NCBI GenBank assembly: GCA_025435555.1
Contig: JAIWWG010000019.1
Coordinates: 124,001-188,000 of the forward strand
Reading direction: 5' to 3'
DNA from: Chytriomyces cf. hyalinus JEL632
Lineage: Eukaryota; Chytridiomycota; Chytridiomycetes; Chytridiales; Chytriomycetaceae
DNA length: 64,000 nt
Made by a program: the position numbers and the translations under genes. Below are positions 10,846-33,711 of this stretch, in pieces; the stretch's first letter is position 1; each line of letters starts with the position of its first letter. Under the pieces are notes generated by a model. It saw only the letters and a list, made by a program, of their open reading frames with translations. It was not told where the DNA came from and ran no database searches.

Positions 10846-11256
10846 GTCGGTTGCCCAAAGTCGTAAAGTTTTGCGGGTAAATTTGGGGTCACGTTTTGAA
10901 TGAAGGCAATTTGTCCTGGGCCAATTTGAGTGGTTGCACAGAAATGGATTTCGAAGCCACGGATTTGGCCACGCATGCGCACACCCGCGCCTGCCAGTGT
11001 CCGGATGAGATGTCCGATGCCCGGAATCCGTCCGTGCTTCGGCGTCCATGCCCTGGATTGTTGGCACGAGGCGGACATGGCTGGTGCTGGTTGACAATAC
11101 ATCTGAATTTGTAAGTGGGCTTTCGTCGGGGTTAAGGAGTGAGTCAGGGTCAAAACTATAAACTTCACAAAAACCCCGTGCCCTTTCAAGAAACTTTGAC
11201 AAGCTTCCCGCCTCCGAAGCCTTCATCACAACTACTTATCTGAGCACGACGTCGAG
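10846..11256. promoter_or_regulatory. Divergent promoter region of ABCA-1 and ABCA-2
   Basis: 411 bases separate the two start codons. A minus-strand frame extends through it, but it is the ABCA-1 first exon read upstream of its ATG and has no domain. Shared regulation of the two transporters is a reasonable inference. Confidence 0.45.
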
Positions 11257-14200
11257 ATGGAGTTTGCTCAGACCACCGCCCCGAAGATCATGAAGAAGCA
11301 GCCCTTCTTCAAGGCTTTCTTCTCGCAAATGGGCATCATGCTGAAGAGGAACGCTGTCCTGCAGGTACCCATATCCGGAGGTCCGGAAGCTGTGAATCGC
11401 TGCCCGGACCATTTGACAGACCAAATAACCGTCGCTGTCCTTCCAGATTCGATACAAAGCTTCGACTTTTGCGCAGACCATTCTTGCGCCGCTCATCTTC
11501 CACTTGGTCTTGTTTGTTTTGCAGCAGGCGGACTATGCGAACCAACGTCTGGCCACACCGCACCCCCCCGTGGGTGCTCTTGATGGTGAGACCCTGCTTT
11601 GATATTCTGTCGCAAAACAAGCTCGAACTGATTCATCTTTCGCCTCTCGTCCGGCAGGTCTGCAGCCATGCACAGTGAGTTACTCCCTTTTCACCAGCGA
11701 TATATCCGCACTGACGAACGATTCACTGCACAGCCCTACACAGGAAACTGTATCCTGATGATGTACTGTGAGTGTTCAACAAAATGCTCTCAATTTCTCC
11801 TCTCCTCATTGACCGGTCCCTCCAGACCCTGCAACCACCGAAACAACTCAGTACATGAAGAACTTTGCGGACGCAAACAAAGCACGAACAGGGAACACCT
11901 TCTCAATTTCTTCCACTACCCTCACGGATGACAAATACAAGGCTGCATCCGGAGACGCATCGACAATCTACCCAGTGGCTTCGCAGGACTATATTTACAA
12001 CTACGCCCTGAACAACCCCAATGTCACTCGTTGGGCTGTGACTTTTGACACTGTTACGACTCCGTACGTCAACGTCCGTTACCAGCTCTGGTACAACGCA
12101 ACCTTGACTGCCAACGGAAGCGACATTTTTGGGAGAGAATTGATTAGCACAATTAGAGGACTCGACGAGGCCATCAGTTGAGAAATTCGAAATATTCCTT
12201 CACATTCCCGTTGCTGATTTCACGAATTCTAGTCACTGGATTGAACGGAAACTCAAAACAAGCAAATTTGGACTATCAAATGAAGGACTGGCCGTTGATT
12301 CCTGCAGTCACTCTCTCAGACACCATCGTGCAGACTTTGGGATCCTGCTTCTTTTTCTGCTCAGTGGTGGGTTAACACTCCTTTTGCACCAGTATATGAA
12401 GCGCTCATTTGCCAAATCTTGCAGATGGTCATCTTTATTTCAGTGCTGAACCAAATTGTCGGCGAAAAAGAGGCTCACCTGCGTCACGGAATGGAAATGA
12501 TGGGACTGTACCCGTCCGTATACTGGATCTCAAACTACCTGAGCGTCTCTTTCCTTGTCTTGATCAACTCGCTCCTCACTGTCCTATTTGGTCTCGCATT
12601 CCAATTCGAAGCGTTCAAAAATGCGAACTTTATGGCACTCTGGATCACATTCTTCCTGTTTGGGGAGAGTATGGTCATGCTGGCGTTCTTTTTGACTTGC
12701 TTTGTTCGTCAAGCGCGTGCAGGAGTTTTGCTTGGTATCTTCATCTTTGTCATTGGGCTCTTGTTTGAAAGTTTTGTATTTTCAAGTGGATTTTTGGGAT
12801 ACATTTGGTGGGTGCCTGAGCTGATTCCAACATTTGTTCCACCCAGTGAGTTCATTTTTTTGTTCATGGATCGTTACAACACCATTACTGAATTTTTTAT
12901 CACAGTTCTCGCCATCATTCCATTCTTCAATTTTGGTCACATCTTTTTGGACATCACCACATTTACAACGGGATACCTGGACCAGCTCACAAGCACCTAC
13001 ATTCCAGGCCCTGGGTTCCCATGGAGTGCTCTCTTTGAAAAGCTCCCGAAAAACCTTGTCCCCAGTTACAGTAACGGTACCCCAGACCTCCCCAACCCAG
13101 TTCAGTCGTGGTATCTTATGCTCATGGATATTGCCATTTTTGGTGTCTTGACCTGGTACTTTGACGCGATCATCCCCGACGAGTATGGAACCGCACACCC
13201 ACTGTGGTTTCCTCTGCTTCCCAGTTACTGGGGTTATGAAAAGTCAAAGACTGAAGGAGATGTTAAATCCTGGGTTAGAAAACTTGTGGCTTATACTTCA
13301 GGAGATATGCCCATCGGAGAGGAGGAAGCCGATGTTGCTGCGGAACGCAAGCGCGCTTTGTCGGAAGGTAGATTTCCGTTTTCGGCACTTCACCGCAATG
13401 ATTTTCTGTTTTCATGACGCAAATCTCCTTTTAACCCAGACGACGACTCTGCCATCAAGATTGTGAAGCTTCGTAAAACCTACCGTAAAAGCATGTTTTA
13501 CAAATCCGTGCAAGACAAACACGCCGTCCGCAACAGTAGTTTCACCCTCACGGAAGGAAAACTTCTCGCTCTCCTCGGCCAAAACGGTGCTGGAAAGTCC
13601 ACCACCATGTCCATGCTCGCTGGTCTGACCCCTCCCTCTGGTGGAGACGCCCTTATCTACGGACTCAGCGTTCGCTCGCAAATGAGTCAAATTCGTCGCA
13701 TGCTTGGTGTTTGCCCACAACACGATATCCTGTTTGAAGACCTTACTGCGCGCGAGCACATTGAACTGTATGCCGGATTGAAGGGTGTTCCTGCCGCTGA
13801 GTGGGCTGTTTTGTTTGAGGAGCGGTTGAAGGCTGTCAAGCTTTGGACTGTGAAGGATGTTCGGGCGGGAACTTACAGTGGAGGAATGAAACGTCGTTTG
13901 TCGCTTGTCATTGCCACCATTGGAGACCCGCAAGTCATGTTCATGGATGAGCCTACCACCGGAATGGATCCAGTTAACCGTAGACACGTTTGGAGTTTCA
14001 TTGAAAAGTTCAAGCAGGATCGTGTCATTATTTTGGTAAAGTTAGCCACCGTTCGTATTGTGTGGCTGTTGACTAATAGTTGCCTTGCCCGGTCATGTAG
14101 ACCACTCACTCCATGGAAGAGGCGGATGTTTTGGGTGACAGAATTGCCATCATGGCGCACGGACAACTGTCTGCGATTGGTAAATGAACTCCGTTCAACA

Positions 14201-14653
14201 ATTTGAATCTTGCCATCTTTAAAACTTAACTCTTGTGTCTCCATAACTTTTCAGGAAACTCAATCTCTTTGAAAAACAAATTCGGGGCGGGATACCGCAT
14301 CTCAGTCATTACATCGAATCCTGCTGTCATGAAGGAAAAAGTTCAGTCTTCTGTCCCCAACGCTGTCCTTGAAGACGACAGCGCCGGTGCACTGATTTAC
14401 CAGTTCCCCATTTCAAGCACGCCCAACATCCCTTCGTTCGTGAAGTGGTTGGAGGAGAACAATGACGGAATTGTTAAAAGTTGGGGTATCTCTCAGACAA
14501 CAGTTGAGTGGCGTTGCTTGATTTTGGGTTGGCAATTGTTTGATCTGGATCTCTGACTTCTTTTTCTTTTTTCTTACTCAGTTGGAAGAAGTGTTCCTGA
14601 AGCTCATTCGGGATGCGAACCCAGGTGGATACGTCGCGACAAAGACAAGTTAA
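11257..14653 (+). CDS. ABCA-family half-transporter, copy 2 (diverged)
   Basis: Twelve exons (11257-11364, 11447-11585, 11658-11674, 11734-11767, 11826-12176, 12233-12366, 12425-12845, 12906-13367, 13440-14035, 14101-14179, 14255-14502, 14582-14653) give 886 residues. The N-terminus is KKQPFFKAFFSQMGIMLKRN then a first TM helix. The extracellular part is shorter than in copies 1 and 3, followed by NQIVGEKEAHLRHGMEMMG, the ABCA membrane-domain signature, and six helices. The NBD has GQNGAGKST, CPQHDILF, YSGGMKRRLS, VMFMDEPTTGMDP and [10 protein letters not shown] 61-base intron at 12845/12906 is readable in frame and easy to miss. It ends SQTT-LEEVFLKLIRDANPGG. This is a distinct ABCA subtype, not a recent copy of ABCA-1. 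Confidence 0.9.
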
Positions 14654-15375
14654 AGTGCAGCACAACCTCAGATCCTCGCCGTTTCAAATTTCCACTTAAA
14701 ACGTCGTTGGTTCCATCATTCTTCTTACCTTCAAAAATAAATCTTACACGCTGTAAAGCCCAGTGTTTGACTTTGTTTCTGAATCAAAATATCCTCTTCA
14801 TTGAAGGCCCGCATGCACATAAGGAGTGAATTGCCATCCGAACCCTCCCAAAATCCTGTTTTAGGAAACTGTGAGCCAAACATGTGCGTGGTTGGGGAGG
14901 TGCAGTCGCGCCAATTCGTCAAGCCTTCCAAATTTTGTCTGTTCAGCATGGACTGACTGCATTGCTGCTCAGATGACACCTTCATCAGCAAAGTGCGGCG
15001 GGTAAACCGGAGTTATTCAGCATTGAAAGAAGAGGAAATGAATTTGATGAAAACGCTGGCTTTATTTCATCCCGAAAGACTTGTTCACCCACAGAGGACC
15101 TGCTCATTCAATCGTTAGATGGAGAAGCAGAAATAGTGGGTGGAGAAGAGAGGGAAAGGGGCCTGCTCAGACGTAGTATAATGATTCCGGATACGGACTT
15201 TTCCTCAAATATAATCAGAAGAGGGAGCGTCCACGATCATCCACGCAGTATGAAGGGAGAATGTACATGCAAAGAAAGGAGAATTGACTCACCAACGAGG
15301 TGAATTCGGCAATCGAGGGTCTATAAACAACCAGTCCATCGAGAACCCCACTGCAGGGAAAATGGGTGCACTAGC
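14654..15375. other. Intergenic region between ABCA-2 and RPS12
   Basis: About 720 bases where ABCA-2 (plus) and RPS12 (minus) converge. A minus-strand frame of 86 codons (14731-14991) has no recognisable domain. The rest looks like 3' UTR, with an AATAAA at 14736-14741. Confidence 0.4.
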
Positions 15376-15987
15376 TTAGCGACCCTGGAAGGAGGCGAGA
15401 AGCATGGTGCGGGCCTCAGAGTCGACTCCGAAGTCCTTGACGACAACGCAGGAGCATCCGACAATCTTACGGGCTTCACCGTTGGCATCAATCTTGCAGA
15501 GACCAACCCATTCACCGAGCTTCTTGGCATCAGCGACCTTGATGACGTTGATGTTGTGCTCGGCGCAGAGGGCCTCAACAAGCTTGACGTACTCCTTCTC
15601 AGTGCAGGTCTCGACGTAGACGCAGAGGTGGGCTTGACGTCTGAAGAGAGAGAGGAAATTAGTTAACAGCAGTTGAAAAGCAGAGGGCGGAGGTACAGAG
15701 ATAGGCGTTCTCAGTAATTTGCGATTCTCTTCAACAATAGTCGGATCCGTCTTGAAACATATTTGACTGCATATCATCCTCGAAGTTTGTGCAAGGGGTT
15801 GTATTGCATGTTTGGACATTCACCTGTCGAGGGCCTTGACGGACTCTCTCAAACCACGGGCAAGACCGTCGTGAACGAGGGCGTTCTTGAGCACGGCCTG
15901 GAGGGCATCCTCGATGGTCATGGCGTTGGCGTTAACAGCCTCGGCGGCGATCTCAACTTCGACATCAACAACTTCTCCGTCTGACAT
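15376..15987 (-). CDS. RPS12: 40S ribosomal protein S12 (eS12)
   Basis: Exons 15824-15987 and 15376-15640 join across a 183-base GT-AG intron (phase 2) to give 142 residues. The acidic N-terminus ([18 protein letters not shown]) is followed by [40 protein letters not shown] and [16 protein letters not shown]. The end is [20 protein letters not shown] and the C-terminal [12 protein letters not shown]. This is the standard L7Ae-like fold and length of eS12, a small-subunit protein near the beak of the 40S. A ribosomal protein gene with its promoter toward 16 kb. Confidence 0.95.
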
Positions 15988-16639
15988 TTGTAGATTTCGT
16001 TACTGAAGTAGGAATGGTGTTGGTTAGAGAAAGGCTCATGATTTTCAAATGCGGACGGTTGCCTCATCAGACTTCCACCTCTATGCACCTGCCTGCCGCA
16101 GAGAATGCATGTCATGCCTCGCTTTCATAGAGGAAGGATGGCGATGATGAGCAGTGGTGGTGGAAGTGATGCGGATGGATGTTCGATTGGGAGCATGCTG
16201 TCGGGGGAATTTGCTCACAAGTTATTTCCTTTTCCACAACGTCCGAAATCGCCTCAAATAGCATTTCTATGTCGGCGAGTTCCGAGCAAACAAGACGGCG
16301 CCAGTTTTTGCAAGATGCAAACGCGACTGCACACAGCTTCATTCGTTTGAGCAGCTTGCGAGACAGAACGAGAGACTTGCAAGATCCTTTTGAAGAAACA
16401 ACAGCTGGAGCGTTCTCTCATTCATTCCATTTCATGGTCAGACAACATCCGTGTCGCTCAACCGCATTTGCACCCAAATCTGAATCTGGTAAAATTCCAA
16501 TACCTATGCTAGAACATGTATATTTCCAAACAAAAAACACAAGACGGGAAACTCAAAAATAAAGTTACAATGGTTGATTTGATAAGGAAGAAAAAGTCAG
16601 TATAGAAACGGGCCCAGAAAATCGAATTGGAAAATGGTA
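15988..16639. other. Intergenic region between RPS12 and PKC copy 1
   Basis: About 650 bases holding the RPS12 promoter and the PKC-1 3' UTR (both minus). Small frames on either strand (for example minus 16112-16342, with Cys residues but no known motif) cannot be supported as genes. Confidence 0.35.
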
Positions 16640-20737
<4,098 letters not shown>

Positions 20738-20891
20738 TCAGCAGATGCTATTAAATGCTTGTGAGCGGGAGAGTAGGAGGTGCTCCGTACCATCGGGGGA
20801 CTGCTGAATGTCTGGAGGTGTCTTTGTTCTCCTCTTGTGAATAAGAAATAATTATGACTCTTGGTCTGTAAATATTTTATTTTACTCACGA
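20738..20891. promoter_or_regulatory. Divergent promoter region of PKC-1 and COX6A
   Basis: 154 bases lie between the two start codons, one on each strand. It has an AT-rich stretch at 20865-20885 (AAATATTTTATTTTACTC). No specific factor site can be named. Confidence 0.4.
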
Positions 20892-21479
20892 ATGAACCAT
20901 CTTGGATTCTTTGCCCGCCGTTTCAACTCGGTCGCTCGTACATTCACTGAGAACTCCTGCGTCATTTCCATCGGTGAAAGAGACTATGGCCCCTCACGCC
21001 TACCAAGAATACCAGCACGCCTACAGTTGAGTCGACGATCGGCCGCATCCCCATCTTACATTCTGTTCTTCTCCCTCTGTCTTCTTTCTTTCTTCGCATT
21101 CGCATTTTCTGCTCAAGAGTTACAATCGATGTATGCATTGCGTAGGACTCATTATGACTGAATTCACGCAGAGTCCACGAACACATGGTTTTACCGAAAC
21201 TTTGCCATCACTATCCCTGGTCTGGCCGCTGCCCTTTACTTCTGTGTACCTCCCGAATTGGAACACTTGAACCACTTGCTCGAACATCCGCGTGAATTCG
21301 AAGATCTCCCGTACATGAGAAAACGAAAGACTCCCTTCCCATGGGGTGACAACTCCTTGTTCCACAATGATCATGCGAACCCGGTAAGTTCAATTCTTTT
21401 ATTTGGGCAGGTGGAAGTTGAACGTGTGGAAAACTGATTTTCTATTTTGTTGACTGAATTCCAGGCTCCCAGCGAGTGA
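20892..21479 (+). CDS. COX6A: Cytochrome c oxidase subunit 6A (Cox13)
   Basis: Four exons (20892-20937, 20981-21025, 21172-21383, 21465-21479) give 105 residues. The N-terminus MNHLGFFARRFNSVAQT is a basic, amphipathic mitochondrial presequence. A single membrane helix follows (FAITIPGLAAALYFCV), then the family signature RKRKTPFPWGDNSLFHND and a HANP end. This matches COX6A, a nuclear-encoded regulatory subunit of complex IV in the inner mitochondrial membrane. The first intron is only 43 bases with an AAG acceptor; an internal start at ATG 20986 would drop the presequence, so the spliced form is preferred. Confidence 0.88.
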
Positions 21480-21772
21480 GCAAGAACTCGAACGTGTTAG
21501 AACTTCATTGCAGCAATCGATTTCATTTGTCATCTGTTTCTATGCTTTTTTTTGGGAAAGGGATGCGCAGGAACTGTTGATGGCATAAACCCAAAGCAAA
21601 ACTGTAACATGCGCTCGAGGCATTCTGCGATCAAAATAGCGACGTAATTAATGCGGCGATACGGCGCGTGAATTTGTTTTGGCGTTTATTTTTCTGAAAG
21701 AATCGGATTGAGTGTTCAACATTTCGAGGCAGTGTTCAAGGAGAAAAGGCTTGAAAAAATACACGCCCCAAA

Positions 21773-25701
<3,929 letters not shown>

Positions 25702-25842
25702 TTGGGATTTACGGTCGGTTTTATATTTCACTTGTTCACTTCTCTGACTGGAAAAACTCAAAGACAAAATAAACAGATGGGCTTTTTTGCTTTGTAATCC
25801 TCACTGCAACAAAAACAGAACTTTTTTTATTTTTTTTTTAAA

Positions 25843-27250
25843 TCAACCCTCTCCAAAAAACGCGACTGGGTCGGTGTACATGACGCCGACAATGCGGTTC
25901 CACGCGTCAAACAAGTCGACCAATGCGCGCATGTCGCTCGCGTCCTGTGCGTCTCGCTCGGCACCATCACCGCCGAAAATGCGCTCAACCAAGAACGCCG
26001 CCTCGCCGCCCCCGCACGCATTCACGTTCGTGACTGGGAGAACAACGGCCAACTGACTCGCTGAAACTTTATCTGCGGACAAGATTTTCTGCGCCAAGAG
26101 TGACACTTTCAGTGCTAGTGCTCGGCGTGCGGGGTTCAACCGCCACATACAAGCCAGGATGGCTTTGTCTCTTGGGTTCACAGTAGATCCTGTGAAACAT
26201 GGGTTAAGCAAGGGCCTGTCACATCAACGCTTGAAAAAATCATGCCAGTACCCCCGTTGTGCAAGTCAAGGATCAGTTTCCGCATCGACTCGGTCACAAT
26301 CCCACCAGGAACCCGTGCCAGCACGCGTTTCAAGTATCCAGCAATAATATTGCACGATACATTTGCATTTGCGGGCCACTGCTTCTCTTGAGCTTCTGTG
26401 GTAACCCCAGGCTCGAGACCTGTTGCGGTTTTCTGCCGATTCCGGAGCGTGCAGTACGCTTTGAAACCCACGTCAGTGATTGCACGAAGTTCTTCTGGTG
26501 GAGGCGGGACTCTGAACCATGAGGATGAGGACTTGAATTCTGGTTGATGATTGCAAATAATGAGGACTCTGAAGGTCTGGAAAAATGAAGTAAAAATTAA
26601 AAAACCTTGATCACTGCGTCCCAGCAGAAATTCAAAACAATCGGACGCGTCTTGAATCAAAGTATCTGAGATAGGAGACAGGATTGTTTCGTGATCTTTT
26701 ATGACTTCAACGCTTGTTGCAATCGTGTCTTGATTGCTAATCATGTAGTGCAGAAGTCAGCCTTGTTTTTTTTGTTTTTGACATGCGTTCACATCGAAAA
26801 TGTACCTGTAACTCGCGTGAATAAAAGCAACGACGTTTGGGTTCATGCTGGCTGCATTTTCAGCTTCAGATGCAACTACCAAATTCACTGCAGCAGGCTG
26901 CTGCGATGGAGCTCTTGTAGCAGCCAACTGCTCTTTCTGTATACATGCTGGTAAATCAGGGTCTTTTTCTTTTTGCACGGGCCTGCTGCGCGCGTTCCTC
27001 CACTTTGTAATCAATGGATCAATCACAGTAGCACGAAATCTGCTCATGGCATGTGGAAAAGACTGAGAAGCAGTGTCGGAGTAGTTGGTTGAGTCAGCGA
27101 CGGAAGTGTCGACGAGCGTGATGGCAGATTCCGAGGACGCTTGTATGTATGAAGAAGCGAAGTGATCAGCTTTTGTTGGATGAAATTCAGTCGTGCGATC
27201 AGGCAGTACCGCGTGTGCCGCCTCGCAACGGTGTAGGTGCTTCAGATGTA
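25843..27250 (-). CDS. Possible RhoGAP-like domain protein
   Basis: A minus-strand gene with at least three exons ending at 25843. The C-terminal part reads NVSCNIIAGYLKRVLARVPGG, then after a GT-AG intron (donor near 26252, accept near 26190) NPARRALALKVSLLAQKIL, VSASQLAVVLP and ALVDLFDAWNRI. The order 'LK..L...P', 'L..L...L', 'N.MS..QLA.V..P.l' resembles the helical core of RhoGAP domains. The arginine finger is not evident, so catalytic activity is doubtful. The N-terminal part (around 27047) is low in complexity, with no domain. The true start is unresolved: the frame is open to about 27245 without a clear ATG before MSRFRATV at 27047. Function tentative. Confidence 0.4.
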
Positions 27251-27603
27251 GTCATTTCGGAATTGTCAGATTGTTTTGTTTACAGGCAAGATTTGTCAGT
27301 TGCATGCAAAAAATAAAGTCCAGATACTCCAAAATCTATATTCACGAAATGTCATAAAAAATAAAGCAGGTTAAGAGACAAGGGGCAGCAGTTAAAAAGA
27401 AGACCTCGATATTGTTTAAGAGGAACAGATGGGGGGCAAAAAACGAACACAAAAGGGAAAGGTATAAAGAGAACCATGTCCAACCAAAAACATTGCAGAA
27501 ACCCACATCCGCATTCCCGCTTTACACCGCAACATGATTACTTTTTAATGACGTCAAAGTCCGCCTATTTGGTGAGCAGATTCCCGAGTGGTCAGACAGT
27601 GAA
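27251..27603. other. Intergenic region
   Basis: About 350 bases between the start region of the RhoGAP-like gene and the stop of the GT2 gene, both on the minus strand. It is AT-rich and contains AATAAAG tracts. No gene seen. Confidence 0.4.
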
Positions 27604-29703
27604 CTATTCAACAACAAGTGGTAAAACAAAATACTCAACTGGAGGAAACATAATTCCGTACATGACTGCACAACCTTCCATAACCACGCAGATGTATTGA
27701 ACCACCATTGTCACTGGAATCCGCAGCAACACAAGCAACGGGTTCACACCCTTGTCCACATCCTGGATGAAAATCCCGAGCACGTATAGATACACGAACG
27801 TTACGAACGACAAGTCCTTGAGAAATCCAAACCAGCGTGGCGTGGTGTATTTGTAGACGAATCCAAGAGGGATGGAAGCAATTGTGCAGTACAAGGAAAA
27901 TATTCCAAGGGCCCAGAAGAAAGCCCAGAGCTTTGGGAGAAAGTTTGGAAGTCGACGAATTCCGACAAACCATCGTCTTTTCGGAGAAGCGCGAAAAAAA
28001 CAAGCATGTCAGCCTTGTTATCAAACTTGAAAGTTTTCATAAGTTACCTTCTTTGTTTCATGAAACCCATGATGTCCAACGGGCTTTGCTCACGTACGAG
28101 TGCACAGACTTTTCCGCATCTGAATCCACGGTCCCATGCTTTCATTGCAAACTGATAATCCTCTGTAAGCGATCCAAGGTCCCACGTAACTGCGTTCTCA
28201 ACAAGTCCGTTGGTAAGCAAGAAAGATCCGTGTGCGCCAAAAATTGGTCGATGAAAGTAAGTGAACCTGGAAAGCTGGAGTCAGCGCATACGTTCACTTG
28301 AAAAAGATAAGAACCACTCAACTGTAAGTGAAACCGAGCAAGATCATCGCCAACACGAATCGCGTCTCCGACTGTGAAAATCCAGTTTGACCAGTAGCGA
28401 TACTGGTTGTAGAGAATCACACCCTGGCCAAAGTGGTAATCCTTCTCATACCAAATAAACTCCAAAATTCGCTTGACAGATTCATCGTCAATAACCGATT
28501 CTTCATCCAAATGCAGGATCCAGTCATGTTCAGTATATCGCATTGTTTGCCGATACCAATCCAGTGCACGTGCTTTATACTTGCTGTTTCCAGTCGTGAA
28601 ATTTTTGGGGCATGTGTAGCAGTTAATGCCTTCGAAAAAGTAGGGTTCATCCGTCAAGACATGCACACGGATGGATGGGTGAAACGCTTCCAGGTGCTTA
28701 TGTGCTTGCCACGCCCGGTACACAGCTTCGCGGTTATCGCCCTTGGTGACAGTGACAATGTATAGATTATCGAGGCGGCGTTTCTTGATTCCTTCGCGGG
28801 CATAGTCAAGAAACTTCGGCGTGCGGTACGGGAGAATGAGACCGAACAAGCAGATGAGGGTGTAAGGGAGAGGAAGAAGCCAGCCTGAATGTGAAGTTTA
28901 AGTCATCCAATGCCAGTTGGCGTGTTTTTGGACGTTCACGTACCGATTTTCCAGTAGCAGCCAGGATTCCATAAAATGTAGTCATCGTATGCTTGCAGTT
29001 TCCCCAGATAAAACGTCATGAAGTACATTCCCGCAAAGAGGAAGAACATGTTGAAGATCCACATTTCAGATAGCATGGCCATGATGGCCTTGGTGTTTCC
29101 AAGATTGGTGCGCACAGCCGGTTGACCTTCAGGGTTTTTGGAAAGGGCAATTCAGTAAATCAAAATCTCAGTCCGATGGAATAAAGAATGGCAACCATTT
29201 CTGCGAGCAAGCGACCCTGACAGAGCGTACGACAAGGGTGGCTTGACGGTAGCCAAGTCTGAAGACGCCTCGAGGGATGTGGCGCCTGCTGGGATGCTAA
29301 CATCGATGGTTTGGTCTGGTCCGTCGAAGGCCGATGCGTCTTTGAGAGGCGAAGAAACAAACTTCTTCGGCTTCATAGCGGGTGCGGCTGGCCTTGCTGC
29401 GGCCGCAGCAGGAATTGCAGCAGGTGCTGCAGCAGTGCCTGGCGCCAGGGCCGTTGCACCAGTAGCAGTTCGTGGGGGTGCATGCGAGTGATCGTTGTAT
29501 GTATTCTGCGGCACAGCGAGCTGTGTTGAAAAGTCGTCGAAGGCACTTTCGGAGGCATTTGAGCCCACATCGCTGTCCTGGTACGCATCCCGCCTGACAC
29601 TGGCCGGGTTGACTGCGCTTGAGGAGCCAGTGGCGGTATTGAACTGTACGCCGTTATTGCTGCTCTCGCTGCTGTCGTCCAGCCACGCTTTGTTGTCGTC
29701 CAT
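27604..29703 (-). CDS. Egghead/BRE-3-like GT2 glycosyltransferase (beta-1,4-mannosyltransferase family)
   Basis: A multi-exon gene from ATG 29703 to the stop at 27604. The N-terminal 170 residues are Ser/Ala/Pro-rich and disordered. Membrane helices (MWIFNMFFLFAGMYF; LPYTLICLFGLIL) precede the GT2 domain. The domain shows VTVTKGDNREAVYRAW, KARALDWYRQ, DWILHLDEES (DxD-like), HFGQGVILYNQ, FGAHGSFLLTNGLVE, GSLTEDYQFAMKAW and KQRRRWFVGI, the QxxRW motif split by an intron. These blocks in this order match insect Egghead and nematode BRE-3, which add mannose to glucosylceramide. Several C-terminal helices follow. It probably acts in ER/Golgi glycolipid synthesis; substrate is inference. Confidence 0.8.
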
Positions 29704-30070
29704 TTGACTGTTCCCTCTTCAGACTCCTTGTTTTGGGATGCAATTTAAATTTTTATTCAGAAGCAGCCCACCCAAGTCCCAGCGACCCGCCTGAACAGAC
29801 AGCAACCAGGGGGTTCGTCCAGGAGCCATCCCCTGATGCAGTTCCACTTTTCATTCTTACCAATCCCTGCTCTGCTGCCATGCTTCGTCTGCCGTTCTCA
29901 CGTAGACGCGTAACGAGAAACCCGTGGCAGAGCACAGAGGATGACCACGCATGCGCCAGCACTCTCTCCTGTGCTGCGGACTGCGATACTTGTCACTCAA
30001 ACCAATCATCCACTGTTCAGAATTAAATCATGCTGTTTAAGATCACAATTTTAACATCCACCAAAGCCAA
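29704..30070. promoter_or_regulatory. Divergent promoter region of the GT2 gene and PKC-3
   Basis: 367 bases between two outward-facing start codons. A 97-codon plus-strand frame (29733-30026) shows no domain and is best read as chance. Confidence 0.4.
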
Positions 30071-33490
<3,420 letters not shown>

Positions 33491-33711
33491 AGGACGGTTT
33501 TATTGTTTAGTAAGGATGCAATTATTGTAATAGATGACGTAGAAGCGAGCAATGCGTGTATAATGCGTGGGTGTGTGGATCTTGTGACATGCAACGCTGG
33601 TGCATTTGTCTGAGTTGAACACTGCGTGGAAGTTTATTAGTCATCGAAAAAGAAGTTCACCCAAAAACAGGATCCCTGCAAGAAACCTGCCAGCCAACAA
33701 CACAGCAAAGA

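Noticed and set aside
10666-11229. 187-codon minus-strand frame including the ABCA-1 N-terminus
   Set aside because: Only the last 58 codons match ABCA-3; the part upstream of ATG 10845 has no counterpart and is promoter.
12845-12905. Coding segment read through between VPP and LAIIPFF in ABCA-2
   Set aside because: It is in frame, but flanked by GTGAGT and ATCACAG, and it breaks the membrane helix; better called an intron.
12834-13198. Plus and minus frames of 105-138 codons across ABCA-2
   Set aside because: They overlap the membrane domain read in the correct frame and have no paralogue in the other ABCA copies.
29733-30026. 97-codon plus-strand frame upstream of PKC-3
   Set aside because: No domain and it fills a divergent promoter; the frame is not shared by PKC-1 or PKC-2 upstream regions.
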